A stretch of 64,000 nt of DNA from Takakia lepidozioides (lineage: Eukaryota; Streptophyta; Takakiopsida; Takakiales; Takakiaceae), in NCBI GenBank assembly GCA_030704615.1, contig CM060732.1, positions 80,685,171 through 80,749,170 on the forward strand, written 5' to 3'. The first letter of the stretch is position 1. Each line of letters opens with the position of its first letter. The notes beneath the pieces were generated by a model. It was not told the DNA's origin. It saw only the letters and a list, made by a program, of their open reading frames with translations, and ran no database searches. This document shows positions 47,519-56,866 of this stretch, in pieces. A program made the translations under genes and the position numbers.

Positions 47519-48528
47519 ATGGGAGCTGGGGAGGGATCGCAGGGGGGCGAGGCAACACAGTCAACTTTGGATACTCCTGCCTGGGTGATGCGCTCACAAG
47601 GTGGAAGTGCATCGAGGCAGACGAGTCCTCATTCAACACCTCAGATATCGCCTCCGAAAAGCCCACCTAGAGTTCGGAAGCCGAGAAAGCAGAAGGAGCC
47701 CATGGCTTCGCCAGTAAAACCCCTAGGGAGACTGGAAGCGGAGATATTGGGTTTGCAGTCAATTTCAGAAAACACAGATGCGGTGGAGGCCGCTGGAGAT
47801 GTGGGAGTCGGATCTGCAGAAGGGCGGCCCATTCAACTGACAGAATGAGAGGACGATAACGTGGTACGACTTGGCGACGATCAGAACTGCTGGAGCTTGC
47901 GGAGGAGCAAAACCTCCAGGACAGTACACAGGCTGGTGAGAGGGGTGAGGGAAGTGACAGAGGTGATACAAGTAAGAAACTGGTGGCGGGTATGCTCATG
48001 AGCGCCGAGACATGAACATAGCAGCAAACAGGTTGCTGGCAGAGACTCATAGCAACATAGGCCGCGTTTTGGGCTCCATGGTGTATCCGGAGAACCTCAA
48101 AGTTCCTTTGTGTCGCATGGTAAACCTTCCAGTTGTAAGGCAAGCACTGCCAGGGGATATCGATCGACTGAAGCACAACTTCAGAGAAGGGTACAGACGG
48201 GGGTCGGCAGCATTCTACGTTTCCATTGAGAATGACCAGGGTGTCACAAGGGGCCCCACTGCCAGAGGAGCTTCAGAATTGGGCCCCCACTGGCACCTGT
48301 TAATGCCGAGTTTGAAGCCTATCTGAAGACTAATCCCACATTCGCACACATGAAAGGGAAGATGTTCTTCGTTTGGGACGGGAACCGCAGGATGCTTGCC
48401 TGGACAGAGTACATTGCTGAAATGCATCCGCAAGATATCAGTTGGCATTACATGGTGGACTGCATTGTCGTGAAGGTGGACGTCAGGGACAGAGGACTGT
48501 TGAAGGGTGCCATGGCGGATATAAATCT
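47519..48528 (+). pseudogene. 5' part of an unidentified multi-exon gene (decayed)
   Basis: Coding-like sequence begins MGAGEGSQGG (ATG 47519), with a proline- and lysine-rich stretch (SPPKSPPRVRKPRKQKEP). It is stopped by TGA at 47846, but coding-like text continues in other frames: ELLELAEEQN.. at about 47885-48010, NIAANRLLAETHSN.. at 48010-48290, and, after one frame change near 48295, FVWDGNRRMLAW..ADIN to 48528. The last exon ends at a clean donor (CT/GTAAGTATA). Its phase joins exactly to the exon at 61774 across the retroelement, giving ADINLVTERAF. I do not recognise the family. The breaks suggest a decaying copy, possibly of a transposon gene. Confidence 0.55.
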
Positions 48529-48532
48529 GTAA

Positions 48533-48537
48533 GTATA
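48533..48537. repeat. Target-site duplication GTATA (left copy; right copy 61634-61638)
   Basis: Identical 5-bp direct repeats directly abut the outer ends of the two LTRs. This is the length expected of Ty3-type integrase. The left copy is part of the host donor site GTAAGTATA. Confidence 0.95.
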
Positions 48538-49532
48538 TGTCGCGCGGCTTTTACTCACCCATCCCTTCGCTATCCGAGGCGGAAACTCCAAGATAGAAGA
48601 GTTGGAAATCTCTAAGTACTCAGCCCGCGCAGAACAATCAGTCATGACCTACAGCTAGTGTATCATGGGGGTGTTTCCTATTTGTTTCCCTTTTCGCATT
48701 CATCTTAGCTACCTTACCATTGATAATTAAGTATCAGTTTGCTTCATCAATCTATCGGTTTCCTTCACTCATCCATTCAATCCACAGCTTCACTCAGATC
48801 TCTCTACACAGTGTGATTGTATCGTATAAGTATCAGATTATGATTTATCAGGTATCAGGCCGAAGCCATTATGTCTCTAATCTGCTCTCCAATATCACTA
48901 CAGCTTTGCATATAACAAGCATCTACTAATCCTCTTATCTCCTTCATTGTGCTCTCCATCTCTCGCTTCCGATCTCCGCTCCAGCCTGACTCCGAAGTCC
49001 TCCTCCGAATGATGTCCCTCATCTTCCCGTTTCTCCCTTTATCTTCCTCTCCGCGGTTCTAACCGTTTCCCTTGCTAACCGTCGTCTGTGAACTAACATG
49101 TTCCCTTCGCAGGTGTTGTTCCCCACAGTCGTTCCCTGTCCTACTCTTCGTTCCCTATGATCGTGACGCTGTGTCAAGCTGTGACTGGCTGTGTGAAACT
49201 GTGACGGGCTGTGACTGGCTGTGCGACTGTGTTTGGCTGTGTCGGGCTGTGACTGGCTGTGTCGGCTGTGTCGGGCTGTGATTGGCTGTGTGGGCTGTGA
49301 CGACTGTGACGGGTTGTGTTGGCTGTGACGACTGTGACGGGCTGTGTGGGCTGTGTGGGCTGTGACGACTGTGACGGGCTGTGTTGGCTGTGTGGGCTGT
49401 GACGACTATGTAACCCCCCTCTACAGTGCGCTGCTGTCACCCCTAAGGCTCCTGTTGGTCTCAGTCTGTGCAAAATTAAGGGTACCCTACAGATCCCGTA
49501 TAAGTGTCTAAGTCCCCTACAGTCCTCTAACA
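48538..49532 (-). repeat. 3' LTR of the 13-kb Ty3 element
   Basis: Begins TGTCGCGCGG and ends CCTCTAACA on the plus strand. Contains a GGCTGTGA-type repeat tract at about 49166-49410, about 90 bp longer than in the other LTR. Outside that tract only scattered single-base differences from the 5' LTR are seen. Confidence 0.95.
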
Positions 49533-49534
49533 TT

Positions 49535-49549
49535 ACCCCTTCCCCCCTC
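49535..49549 (-). promoter_or_regulatory. Polypurine tract of the Ty3 element
   Basis: The minus strand reads GAGGGGGGAAGGGGT just before the 3' LTR start TGTTAGAGG. This is the expected position and composition for plus-strand priming. Confidence 0.85.
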
Positions 49550-49563
49550 AAAAAGCCGTGTCC

Positions 49564-50672
49564 TCACGGTTTACTGTTTCCGAGTAGCAAACCTTTGTGA
49601 GTGAGCACCTTGTTGACGTTGAGAGTTTCGTGGCGGCTGTGTGTACGAGCCCGAGGTCTGTCTCTGGTTGACGGAGATGGTTGATCACTACCTGGATAAG
49701 TGAGGCCCTCTGGAGGCTGATATCGAGGTAATCTTTCCGGCATAGGAGATCCCCTTTGTTTCTTCTCTTCCATCTGAATTGCATAGTCTTCTCCCATGTC
49801 AAAAGAATTCTGTGAAGAAACAGTTGTATCAGAATCCTCATCGCCTCTCAGGTGTTTTAATTTTCGAACTTTTTGTGGAATCATCTGGGGCATACAATGC
49901 TGTCCTACCATGTCTGGAAGTTTGTATTTTACAACTTGGTGTAACCGCTGAACAGCAAAATTGGTGTAGACACTGAGCTCCTTGTCTGTCCAGATGAGTG
50001 GGGTACCAATTACTGGTGCAGCGTGCAAGTACTTCCATGCCACATGTCCTTTATAGAAAATGTCATCAAGTCCGAATTTCTGTGTTGACAATTGGTTGCA
50101 GGCTGCTTGAAACCATGAACGAATTTGAGAATCCTTTTGCATCATAACTTTTGGGTCATATAGGTACATATGAGGTGGCACCGAAGGTAATACCCAATGA
50201 TCTCCACTGGAATAACTTTGAAAGCGTGTTTGCATCTTTTGTTGCTCAATGTGGTAACGTACCAGAAAACAAGCAGCGTAGTATAGCCCGCACCCCATGA
50301 CAATACTTGCTATCTCCTTGGTCTTGGTATAAATGAGTCCATGTACAACCTGGAAAGCAATCAATTCCCTCAACATGGTACCTGCCTCGTGCCAGTATTG
50401 TGCAAAGTGATGATCTTCAATATGTCGATTGTTCGGAAGAACTTTAGTCCTAGTTGCCACTGGCAGCCAATACGCATGATTTGGTAGTAATGTGCGAATG
50501 ACTGCGGAGGACTAAATTCTTTCCAAGCCAAATCCAACATGATGGGAATTTGGTTGAAGGGCATAATCATAGCCCTACTGTACTCCCTGGCAGCTGGAGT
50601 TTTAGGTGGGTTAAAAGCGGCATTGCCCCATACCTCCGGCTGTGGTGGCTGTGGTGTGGTTGTAGTAACCAC
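49564..50672 (-). CDS. Fourth part of the extra coding region, ending at the polypurine tract
   Basis: Frames 50672-50370 and 50460-49564 adjoin through a frame change. Visible are YSRAMIMPFNQIPIMLDLAW, then AQYWHEAGTMLRELIAFQVVHG and a hydrophobic stretch IASIVMGCGLYYAACFLV. About 100 further ordered-looking residues follow, then a basic, proline-rich C-terminus (RDRPRARTHSRHE). The hydrophobic stretch is about 18 residues and could be a membrane segment or a buried helix. No homologous family is recognised. Confidence 0.45.
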
Positions 50673-50680
50673 AGGTTCAG

Positions 50681-51945
50681 CTACTGGTACATGACCTGTT
50701 GTGGTGGTGGTGGTACTGGCTCCTGTATCATTGGCATCTCCTGCACCTCCTGTGAAGACTGAAAAGCCAAAGTTCTGGCTTGTAAATAAGAAGCCATTAG
50801 CTGTTCCTGAGGGATATAGACTCTTTGGTCGATGTTTGAAGTGAGGTCTTCCACTTGAGTCTGCAGTCCGTCTACATCCTCTTGTAACTCTGCTATCCTA
50901 CTATAGACATTGTCTATAGTAGTTGTGGCAATGTTCTGCACCTGCAGCCTGAGCTCATTCATCTCGCTTTGGGTGAGCTTCCGTGGTGCTTTGCCCTCTA
51001 CTGGCCCTTGTGCTAACCAGACCTGCATAAGGCTGTTATCCACCAAGTTGCTTGTGGTTCCCCTGAGAGTTTGCTCCTCTCTTAGCTTGTACAATTCCAA
51101 CTGCTGTTGTAAAGCCTCCATGCGCTTCGCCTGAGGTTCAACCAATTGCGCATAAGCAGCAAGTAGATTATTGGCTTCCTTCCAAGCCTTGTTATTGACC
51201 GCGATTTCATTTCTATTGGCCATGATGGTTTGTTGCAACTCCACGATGTGCTTCTCTTGATCAGCTTCATTGCGACAGATGTCATTCTTCATATCGACAA
51301 TGAGCTTCATTTGCTCAACATTCTCTTCTTCTGCCTTCGTACATTTTTCCGCTTGACTGTTTATTTCTTTTGTAGATTGGTCAAGCATAGTTGTGAATGT
51401 AGCACATTGTATCGCCATCCTGTTATGCACTGTCTGCAACTCCGTATGTAGTGCATTCAGTTCTTGCAACTTGCTTTCATGCTGCACCTGCATTTGGTAT
51501 AGCTGTTGCTTATGTGCTTCGTGCAACTGGTCTTGCGCGAGGCCTGCCTCAATCAATTGTTGCTTGGCCAATTGCAAAGCCATTTCTGTATTTCCAAGTC
51601 CTGCTTCATCTTGAGAGTGACCTCTTCATCGACCTTGTTTGCACACTCAGTGGCAAGTCGAGCCTCAAACTCCTTCCTGAGTTCCTCTTTCAAGGCTGTC
51701 AATTGGGTAATTGGAACATGGGATTTGACATAAGTCCCCAACAAATTAAGTGTCCTGCCTATGGAACTCATCAGCATTGCCTGTTGAGGGTCATCATGAG
51801 GTTGCTGCTGTTCCTGCTCATCTTCAACAGTGTGATGTCTCACTAACCATTCAGGCCATTGTCCCACCGGATTTTCTTCCTGAACTACTTCATCTATCAC
51901 CGGTGCTACAGTGTCATGACCTTCCGCCTGTGGTACCTCCGACAC
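50681..51945 (-). CDS. Third part of the extra coding region: long coiled-coil protein
   Basis: Frames 51945-51553 and 51583-50681 overlap and read together as an acidic start (EVVQEENPVGQWPEWLVRHH) and about 280 residues of heptad-rich coiled coil (QLIEAGLAQDQLHEAHKQQL.., then ELQEDVDGLQTQVEDL), ending in a proline/glutamine-rich piece. Coiled coils suit oligomerisation, but nothing identifies it as an envelope protein and no membrane anchor is in this part. Confidence 0.5.
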
Positions 51946-52706
51946 AGGTGTGTGTACCTCAGGATTCCCTTGGGCAACTGTTGCACCTCTGGGATTTCTG
52001 TCTCCTTGACCAGACCAGAATATTCATAGAGAAGGTCCCCCTTCTCTATTTCTGCCACTATCTGTTCTGTAGTTGGAATATCTAACCCTTCACTTTCCAA
52101 ATCAATTATTTCTGGTTGAGCTGCATGGATAACTTGTGACCTTGTGACAAGTCGTTCAGGTGGCTGTGATGGTTGTGATGCAGAAGTAACTTCCTCCTCC
52201 CTCTCTGAAGGTCCTGCTTCCAGTAATAACATTCCTTTGTGCTGCTGTGCCCCTTCCTGGTCATGAGCTTGGGAAACATTATCATGCGGAATCCGTGAAG
52301 CCAGTGGATCCGCCACTACAGTCTTTCCCCTTCTCTGCCTCTTAGTCTCGGGTTGTGCTGCTAGTCCACCCTCACTGTGTGAAGAGCCTTGCTCTTCCAT
52401 TGCAGTTGTTTCTGGCTCAAACACTCCCATTTCCTTCCTTTCTTGTGCATTAAGTATGCCAGAATTAAGGATTATTTGAGCAATGATTGGGCCAGACACT
52501 ATGATAGGAGACTTTGCGGTAGTACCTTGTAATCTTTTCATCTCCTCTACCAGTGCGTTGTACATTATGTCCGCCCATTGTACCTCTTGTCCCTTCAGGC
52601 CTTTGAGTATTTCCTCTGTGAAGGATCTGCTCAAATATTGTTGGTTCTGTTTCAGGGCAATCAGAACGTTCAATACCTGGCCTATCTCTTTTAACCCTGG
52701 GTACAC
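51906..52706 (-). CDS. Second part of the extra coding region: 266-aa hydrophilic frame
   Basis: Open frame in the same orientation as gag-pol. Its N-terminal half is helical (IGQVLNVLIALKQNQQYLSRS..) and its C-terminal half is a low-complexity region rich in E, Q, S and P with KRQRRGK, a possible nuclear signal. No known domain is recognised. It probably continues from the preceding frame and into the next after small indels. Confidence 0.45.
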   Translation of the reverse strand: MYPGLKEIGQVLNVLIALKQNQQYLSRSFTEEILKGLKGQEVQWADIMYNALVEEMKRLQGTTAKSPIIVSGPIIAQIILNSGILNAQERKEMGVFEPETTAMEEQGSSHSEGGLAAQPETKRQRRGKTVVADPLASRIPHDNVSQAHDQEGAQQHKGMLLLEAGPSEREEEVTSASQPSQPPERLVTRSQVIHAAQPEIIDLESEGLDIPTTEQIVAEIEKGDLLYEYSGLVKETEIPEVQQLPKGILRYTHLCRRYHRRKVMTL

Positions 52707-52765
52707 AGCTTTGGTACAAGCATAACCCTGAGTTTTAAAGAAACTCCCTTCTTGGAATAAGTCCC

Positions 52766-53367
52766 CTATTTGCAGTCTTGCCCTGTGTTCCCCACATGCA
52801 CCTGACCTGCTGGCAATCGAAACAATTGCTGGAGGTATAGGGGAGTAATCATTAATTCAACTCCCTTCACCGTTGTTGTTCCTGTCCTTGGCTCAAAGTT
52901 CTGCAAAAATTGTAACATGTACTGTCTATGGTGTAGTGTCCAATCTAGGCTTTGCAATCCTTCCAATCTCAGCTCCTCAGTATCTTTATCGCCTGTGGGG
53001 TAGCCATCGTTTGTTTCTGCAGAATTGTGGTGCTCTTCACCCTGATTTCCTCCATTCCTCTCACTCTCTTCATTTTAGACTCACAGAACTGCTTTGGCTG
53101 TAACAACTGCAGGAATGCCTGTAGTGCACAAAGCATAAACGTATGGTTGCCGCAGAAAGCTATGGGTAATCTCTTGTAAGCCTGCGGGGCTTGCAAGCAT
53201 TGCTCAAGAGAAAAGCTCTGCTCTGTCGTTTCGTGTCTATGCCACTGCGTAAGTAATATTGCGAGCGTATAGTCTGTTAGTTCCTCCATAGTTTCCAAGT
53301 TATAGCATTTATGGCCTGTCCTGTCGAGACGCCCGTTACTCAGAACGACGCCGCCTCTTGCGCTCAA
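52766..53367 (-). CDS. First part of the extra coding region after integrase
   Basis: Two adjoining frames (53367-52969 and 52966-52766) read as one protein with a frame change near 52970: MEELTDYTLAILLTQWHR.., then LPIAFCGNHTFMLCALQAFL, then LQSLDWTLHHRQYMLQFLQNF..TGTTTVKGVELMITPLYLQQLFRLPAG. The last stretch has the style of plant transposon-associated domains in which an ITP..LQQLF.LP motif follows a short TG..V.G loop. Assignment is tentative. No ATG was found at either start, so initiation is unknown. Confidence 0.5.
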
Positions 53368-53426
53368 TTTCCCTCCATTTTCTTGATCTGGTATCTGCTG
53401 TGACTGGATTTTAACTTTTATCTTCT

Positions 53427-55370
53427 TTAGTGGACTTTCCTGTTGGATAGTCCACTAGGATCACACATGCGACATGAATTCGGCTTTTCTGTACTTGCCG
53501 TTCGTTCCGTTTCCCTTTTTCCGTACTCATTAATGGGCCCGCCTTTCATCCTTTTTGACGGCCGTTCTTGTCCTCTTTCTTTTTGACACCTGTCCTTGCA
53601 CTTCATTCTCTGCTGTGTGTCGCACCCTGACCTCCACGTGTCTATTTTTAAAGTAATTTCCGTTTCTTCTTCCTTCAGCCATTTTCCTGAAGTTATTATG
53701 TGTCCACTTGTCACTGATTCTATGGATCGTGTAACTTTAGTAGGCTGTGTTGAGCTGTGACAGGCTGTGTCATACTGTGTTACGCTGTGATAGGCTGTGA
53801 TGCACTGTGGTAAGCTGTGATAGGCTGTGACACGCTGTGGTAGGTTGTGATAGGCTGTGTTGCGCCTTGCTGGGCTGTGATAGGCTGTGTCACGTCGTGA
53901 TGGGCTGTGATAGGCTGTGTTGCGCCTTGCTGGGCTGTGATAGGCTGTGTCACGTCGTGATGGGCTGTGATAGGCTGTGTCACGTTTGTTTTGCCCACCC
54001 TGGTCATATATGCTGGGCCTAGCGACAAGTGCTCCATACTCCGTTCGTAACACTGGTGCAGCCCGTGACTGCTCTTGCGGTTCAACATGCAAATCATGCT
54101 GCAAGGGTTTGTCATGGATACCACTGTACCCCTTCAACTTATTTGCATTGACTCTTCCCAGCATTTCTTTGTTAATGGTTTGTAACATGGCGGTGTTGTT
54201 ATCATACATCTTTTGTATGACATAAGGTCCTTTCCATGGTGATTTAAGCTTAGAAGCTTGAATCTTTCCTTTCTTCTGCAACCATAGAACCAAATCCCCC
54301 GTCTTAAAAGTCTTTAACTTGCCTTCATCAAACTGTTCCTTTCGCTTCATCTGAATTCTGGTCATATTATCAGCTGCATCAGCACGTACTTCTTCCACAT
54401 GGTATAATTCATGTTTCCTGACCTTGATGGAGTCTTGCAATTCCATTCTTTTTCCCCACTCCGTTCTCATGGTAGGTAACAGGAATTCCACTGGAAGTAA
54501 GGCTTCCATACCATAAACTAATTGGAATGGTGTATACTTAGTGGTGACTTTATATGAAGTCCTGTATGACCACAAAGCTGTCAGCAGCTTTGTATCCCAA
54601 TCCGTTCTGTTTGCATTGACTATCTTAGCCAAGATAGTACATAGTATTTTGTTGGTAGCCTCTGCCTGCCCATTACCCTGTGGGTAATATGTTGTACTCT
54701 TTCTATGCACAATCATAAACTCTTTAGTCAACAACTCAATGGTCTCATTCATGAAGTGACTTCCTTGATCACTGATAAATTCTAAGGGACAGCCAAATCG
54801 TGTAAGTATGTTCTCGTACAGGAACCTTGCTGTGGACTTGGCTGTGTTGTCCCTCAAAGCTTTAGCTTCCACCCACTTTGTAGTATAATCAGTGGCTGTA
54901 ATTATGTACCTGTTTCGTGTATTCTTGGATGGTGGGTTAATTGGTCCAACAAAGTCTAGTCCCCATTTCTGAAATGGTTCCGTAGGCATTGTAGGATGCA
55001 AAGCCATCCTTCCAGATCTCTGCAAAGGTCCTAGCCTCTGACATTCATCACACTTCTGACAATACTCGTGTACATCTTTGAACAAAGTAGGCCACCAGTA
55101 TCCTGCGAGTAGTATCTTTCTACTGGTAGTCTCTTCTCCAAAATGACCTCCAGCCACTCCTTTATGAACTTCCGCCAAAACTTTATTTACTTCATGGTGG
55201 TACAAGCATCGTTTTAGTACTCCATCAGGTCCTAACTTATACATTCTGCTTCCTACCATAGTATAAGGTAAAGCTTTGATAGCGATTCTCTTCCTCTGCT
55301 CCTTACCATAACTAGGTGGGCACTGACCATGAGCAAGGTAGTATCTGATGGCCACTGCCAATCTAACCAT
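53427..55370 (-). CDS. Integrase of the Ty3 element with a repetitive C-terminal tail
   Basis: Contains the H-H-C-C zinc domain (HEVNKVLAEVHKGVAGGHFG..CQKCDEC) and the DDE core: DFVGPINPP..TATDYTTKWVEA, then FISDQGSHFMNE, then YYPQGNGQAEATNK. A GPYVI-type C-terminal domain follows, with no chromodomain. A tail of repeated RRDTAYHSPS/A units lies after it, encoded by a GGCTGTGA-rich minisatellite (about 53742-53990) like that in the LTRs, then a basic end. The frame starts at ATG 55370, but the domain is probably made as part of Pol when the indel is absent. Confidence 0.88.
   Translation of the reverse strand: MVRLAVAIRYYLAHGQCPPSYGKEQRKRIAIKALPYTMVGSRMYKLGPDGVLKRCLYHHEVNKVLAEVHKGVAGGHFGEETTSRKILLAGYWWPTLFKDVHEYCQKCDECQRLGPLQRSGRMALHPTMPTEPFQKWGLDFVGPINPPSKNTRNRYIITATDYTTKWVEAKALRDNTAKSTARFLYENILTRFGCPLEFISDQGSHFMNETIELLTKEFMIVHRKSTTYYPQGNGQAEATNKILCTILAKIVNANRTDWDTKLLTALWSYRTSYKVTTKYTPFQLVYGMEALLPVEFLLPTMRTEWGKRMELQDSIKVRKHELYHVEEVRADAADNMTRIQMKRKEQFDEGKLKTFKTGDLVLWLQKKGKIQASKLKSPWKGPYVIQKMYDNNTAMLQTINKEMLGRVNANKLKGYSGIHDKPLQHDLHVEPQEQSRAAPVLRTEYGALVARPSIYDQGGQNKRDTAYHSPSRRDTAYHSPARRNTAYHSPSRRDTAYHSPARRNTAYHNLPQRVTAYHSLPQCITAYHSVTQYDTACHSSTQPTKVTRSIESVTSGHIITSGKWLKEEETEITLKIDTWRSGCDTQQRMKCKDRCQKERGQERPSKRMKGGPINEYGKRETERTASTEKPNSCRMCDPSGLSNRKVH
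53742..53990. repeat. GGCTGTGA-type minisatellite in the integrase tail
   Basis: Tandem variants of TAGGCTGTGATGGGCTGTGA with units such as GGCTGTGTCACG, including a roughly 60-bp higher-order repeat. It is coding on the minus strand (TAYHSP/TAYHSL repeats). The same GGCTGTGA core forms the variable tract of both LTRs (about 49166-49410 and 61360-61511). Confidence 0.8.
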
Positions 55371-56866
55371 TCATCTGCACTTCCTTGCACCTCCATTACA
55401 AATAAACTCGCATCAGGTAACTGATCGTCCACTCCTGTGGCGGCCTCTCCTGTTGTTAGTCGTGACAAATGATCTGCCACAAGATGCAAACGGCCAGGCT
55501 TGTAAATAACCTCGAACTCAAACTCATGCAAGATTATTAACCACCTCGCTATCCTTCCACTTATCAAAGGTTTGTTCACCAGATATATCAGAGCCTGGTG
55601 ATCCACATAAAACATAAACTTCTTGCCCAACAGGTAATGCCTGAATTTCTTCACTGCATAGATCATTGCCAATGCTTCTCTTTCCGTTGTGCTATAGTTC
55701 CTTTCAGCACTGTTCATCAACCTGCTAGCATAGTACACAGGTGAATCTATATTTCCTGTAACATTCTGGGCTAACACCGCTCCCAACGCTTCTCCTGATG
55801 CATCGCAGTGAACATGAAATACTACATGCCAGTGAGGGTTAATCAGCACAGGTGTAGTTGTTACTGACAGTGTAAGTTCCTCAAACGCCTGTTGACATTC
55901 AGCTGTCCAGGCAAACACTGCATCTTTCTTCAGAAGCTTGCTCAATGGTGCTGCTATTTGTGCATACCTTTTGACAAATCTTCTGTAATAACTGGTTTGC
56001 CCAAGGAATCTCCTTAAACTCTTAACATTCACTGGTGGTGGAGAGACTTTAATGGACTCTGTCTTCCTGGGATCCACAAGAAGTCCCTTCTTACACACAA
56101 TGTGTCCCAGAAGCACCCCTGAGTTCACACAGAAAGTACACTTCTCTGGATTCAAGCCCAGACCTCTCATCCTGCATCTGGCCAAACATAACTCCAATTT
56201 ATGCAAGTGCTCACTCTTAGAGCTGTACACACTGAAATCATCCAAGAATACCTGCATGAAATCATCCAGATACTCATGAAAAGATTCACTTATCACTCTC
56301 TGAAAGGTCGCTGGTGCATTACAAAGTCCAAAGGGCATGACTTTGTATGCATAAGCCCCCCAGTCTGTGATGAAAGCTGTTTTCCCTTGGTCTTCTTCTG
56401 CCACTTGCACTTGATTATAACCACTGAAGCCATCCATGAATGAGTACATCTCATGGCCTGCCACAGTGTCTAATACTGCTTCTGTGAATGGCAAAGGGAA
56501 AGGATCTTTCTTCGTACAAGCATTCAGCTTCTTATAGTTCACACATACTCTTAGTTTGCCATTCTTCTTGGGAACTATAACAATGGGTGACAACCAAGTT
56601 GTATACTCTATTGGGTATATAAACTTAGCCTCAGCCAACTTCTTTATCTCTTCTCCAACCTTCTGTGCGTAGTTGGGATTCATTCTATACCTCGCCTGCT
56701 TGATTGGTACTGACCCTGGTTCCAGTTCAATCTTATGCTGACAGACTTCAGGTGGTATCCCTTTTAGATCCTCATAGCTCCAAGCAAATACATCTCTGTA
56801 TTTGATGAACAAGCTTTTAGCTTCTTCGAAGAATTCCGGCTCCAAATCAGCTCCTACTTTCACCAT
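55360..56866 (-). CDS. Reverse transcriptase and RNase H of the Ty3 element
   Basis: Starts MVKVGADLEPEFFEEAK. RT blocks visible: KFIYPIEYTTWLSPIVIVPKK, then LRVCVNYKKLNACT, MDGFSGYNQV, MPFGLCNAPATFQR and the catalytic VFLDDFSVYS (F-L-D-D, where many Ty3 elements have YIDD). RNase H follows: FHVHCDASGEALGAVL, then TEREALAMIYAVKKFRHYLLG and FYVDHQAL, ending with IYKPGRLHLVADHLSRL. The frame is lost near 55365, after GSADEW; the integrase frame begins at that point, so one indel separates them. Confidence 0.9.

Noticed and set aside
50190-50370. Retroviral-type envelope protein after integrase
   Set aside because: Only one weak hydrophobic stretch near 50255-50310, no signal peptide and no fusion-type features, so I describe it as an extra ORF and not as env.
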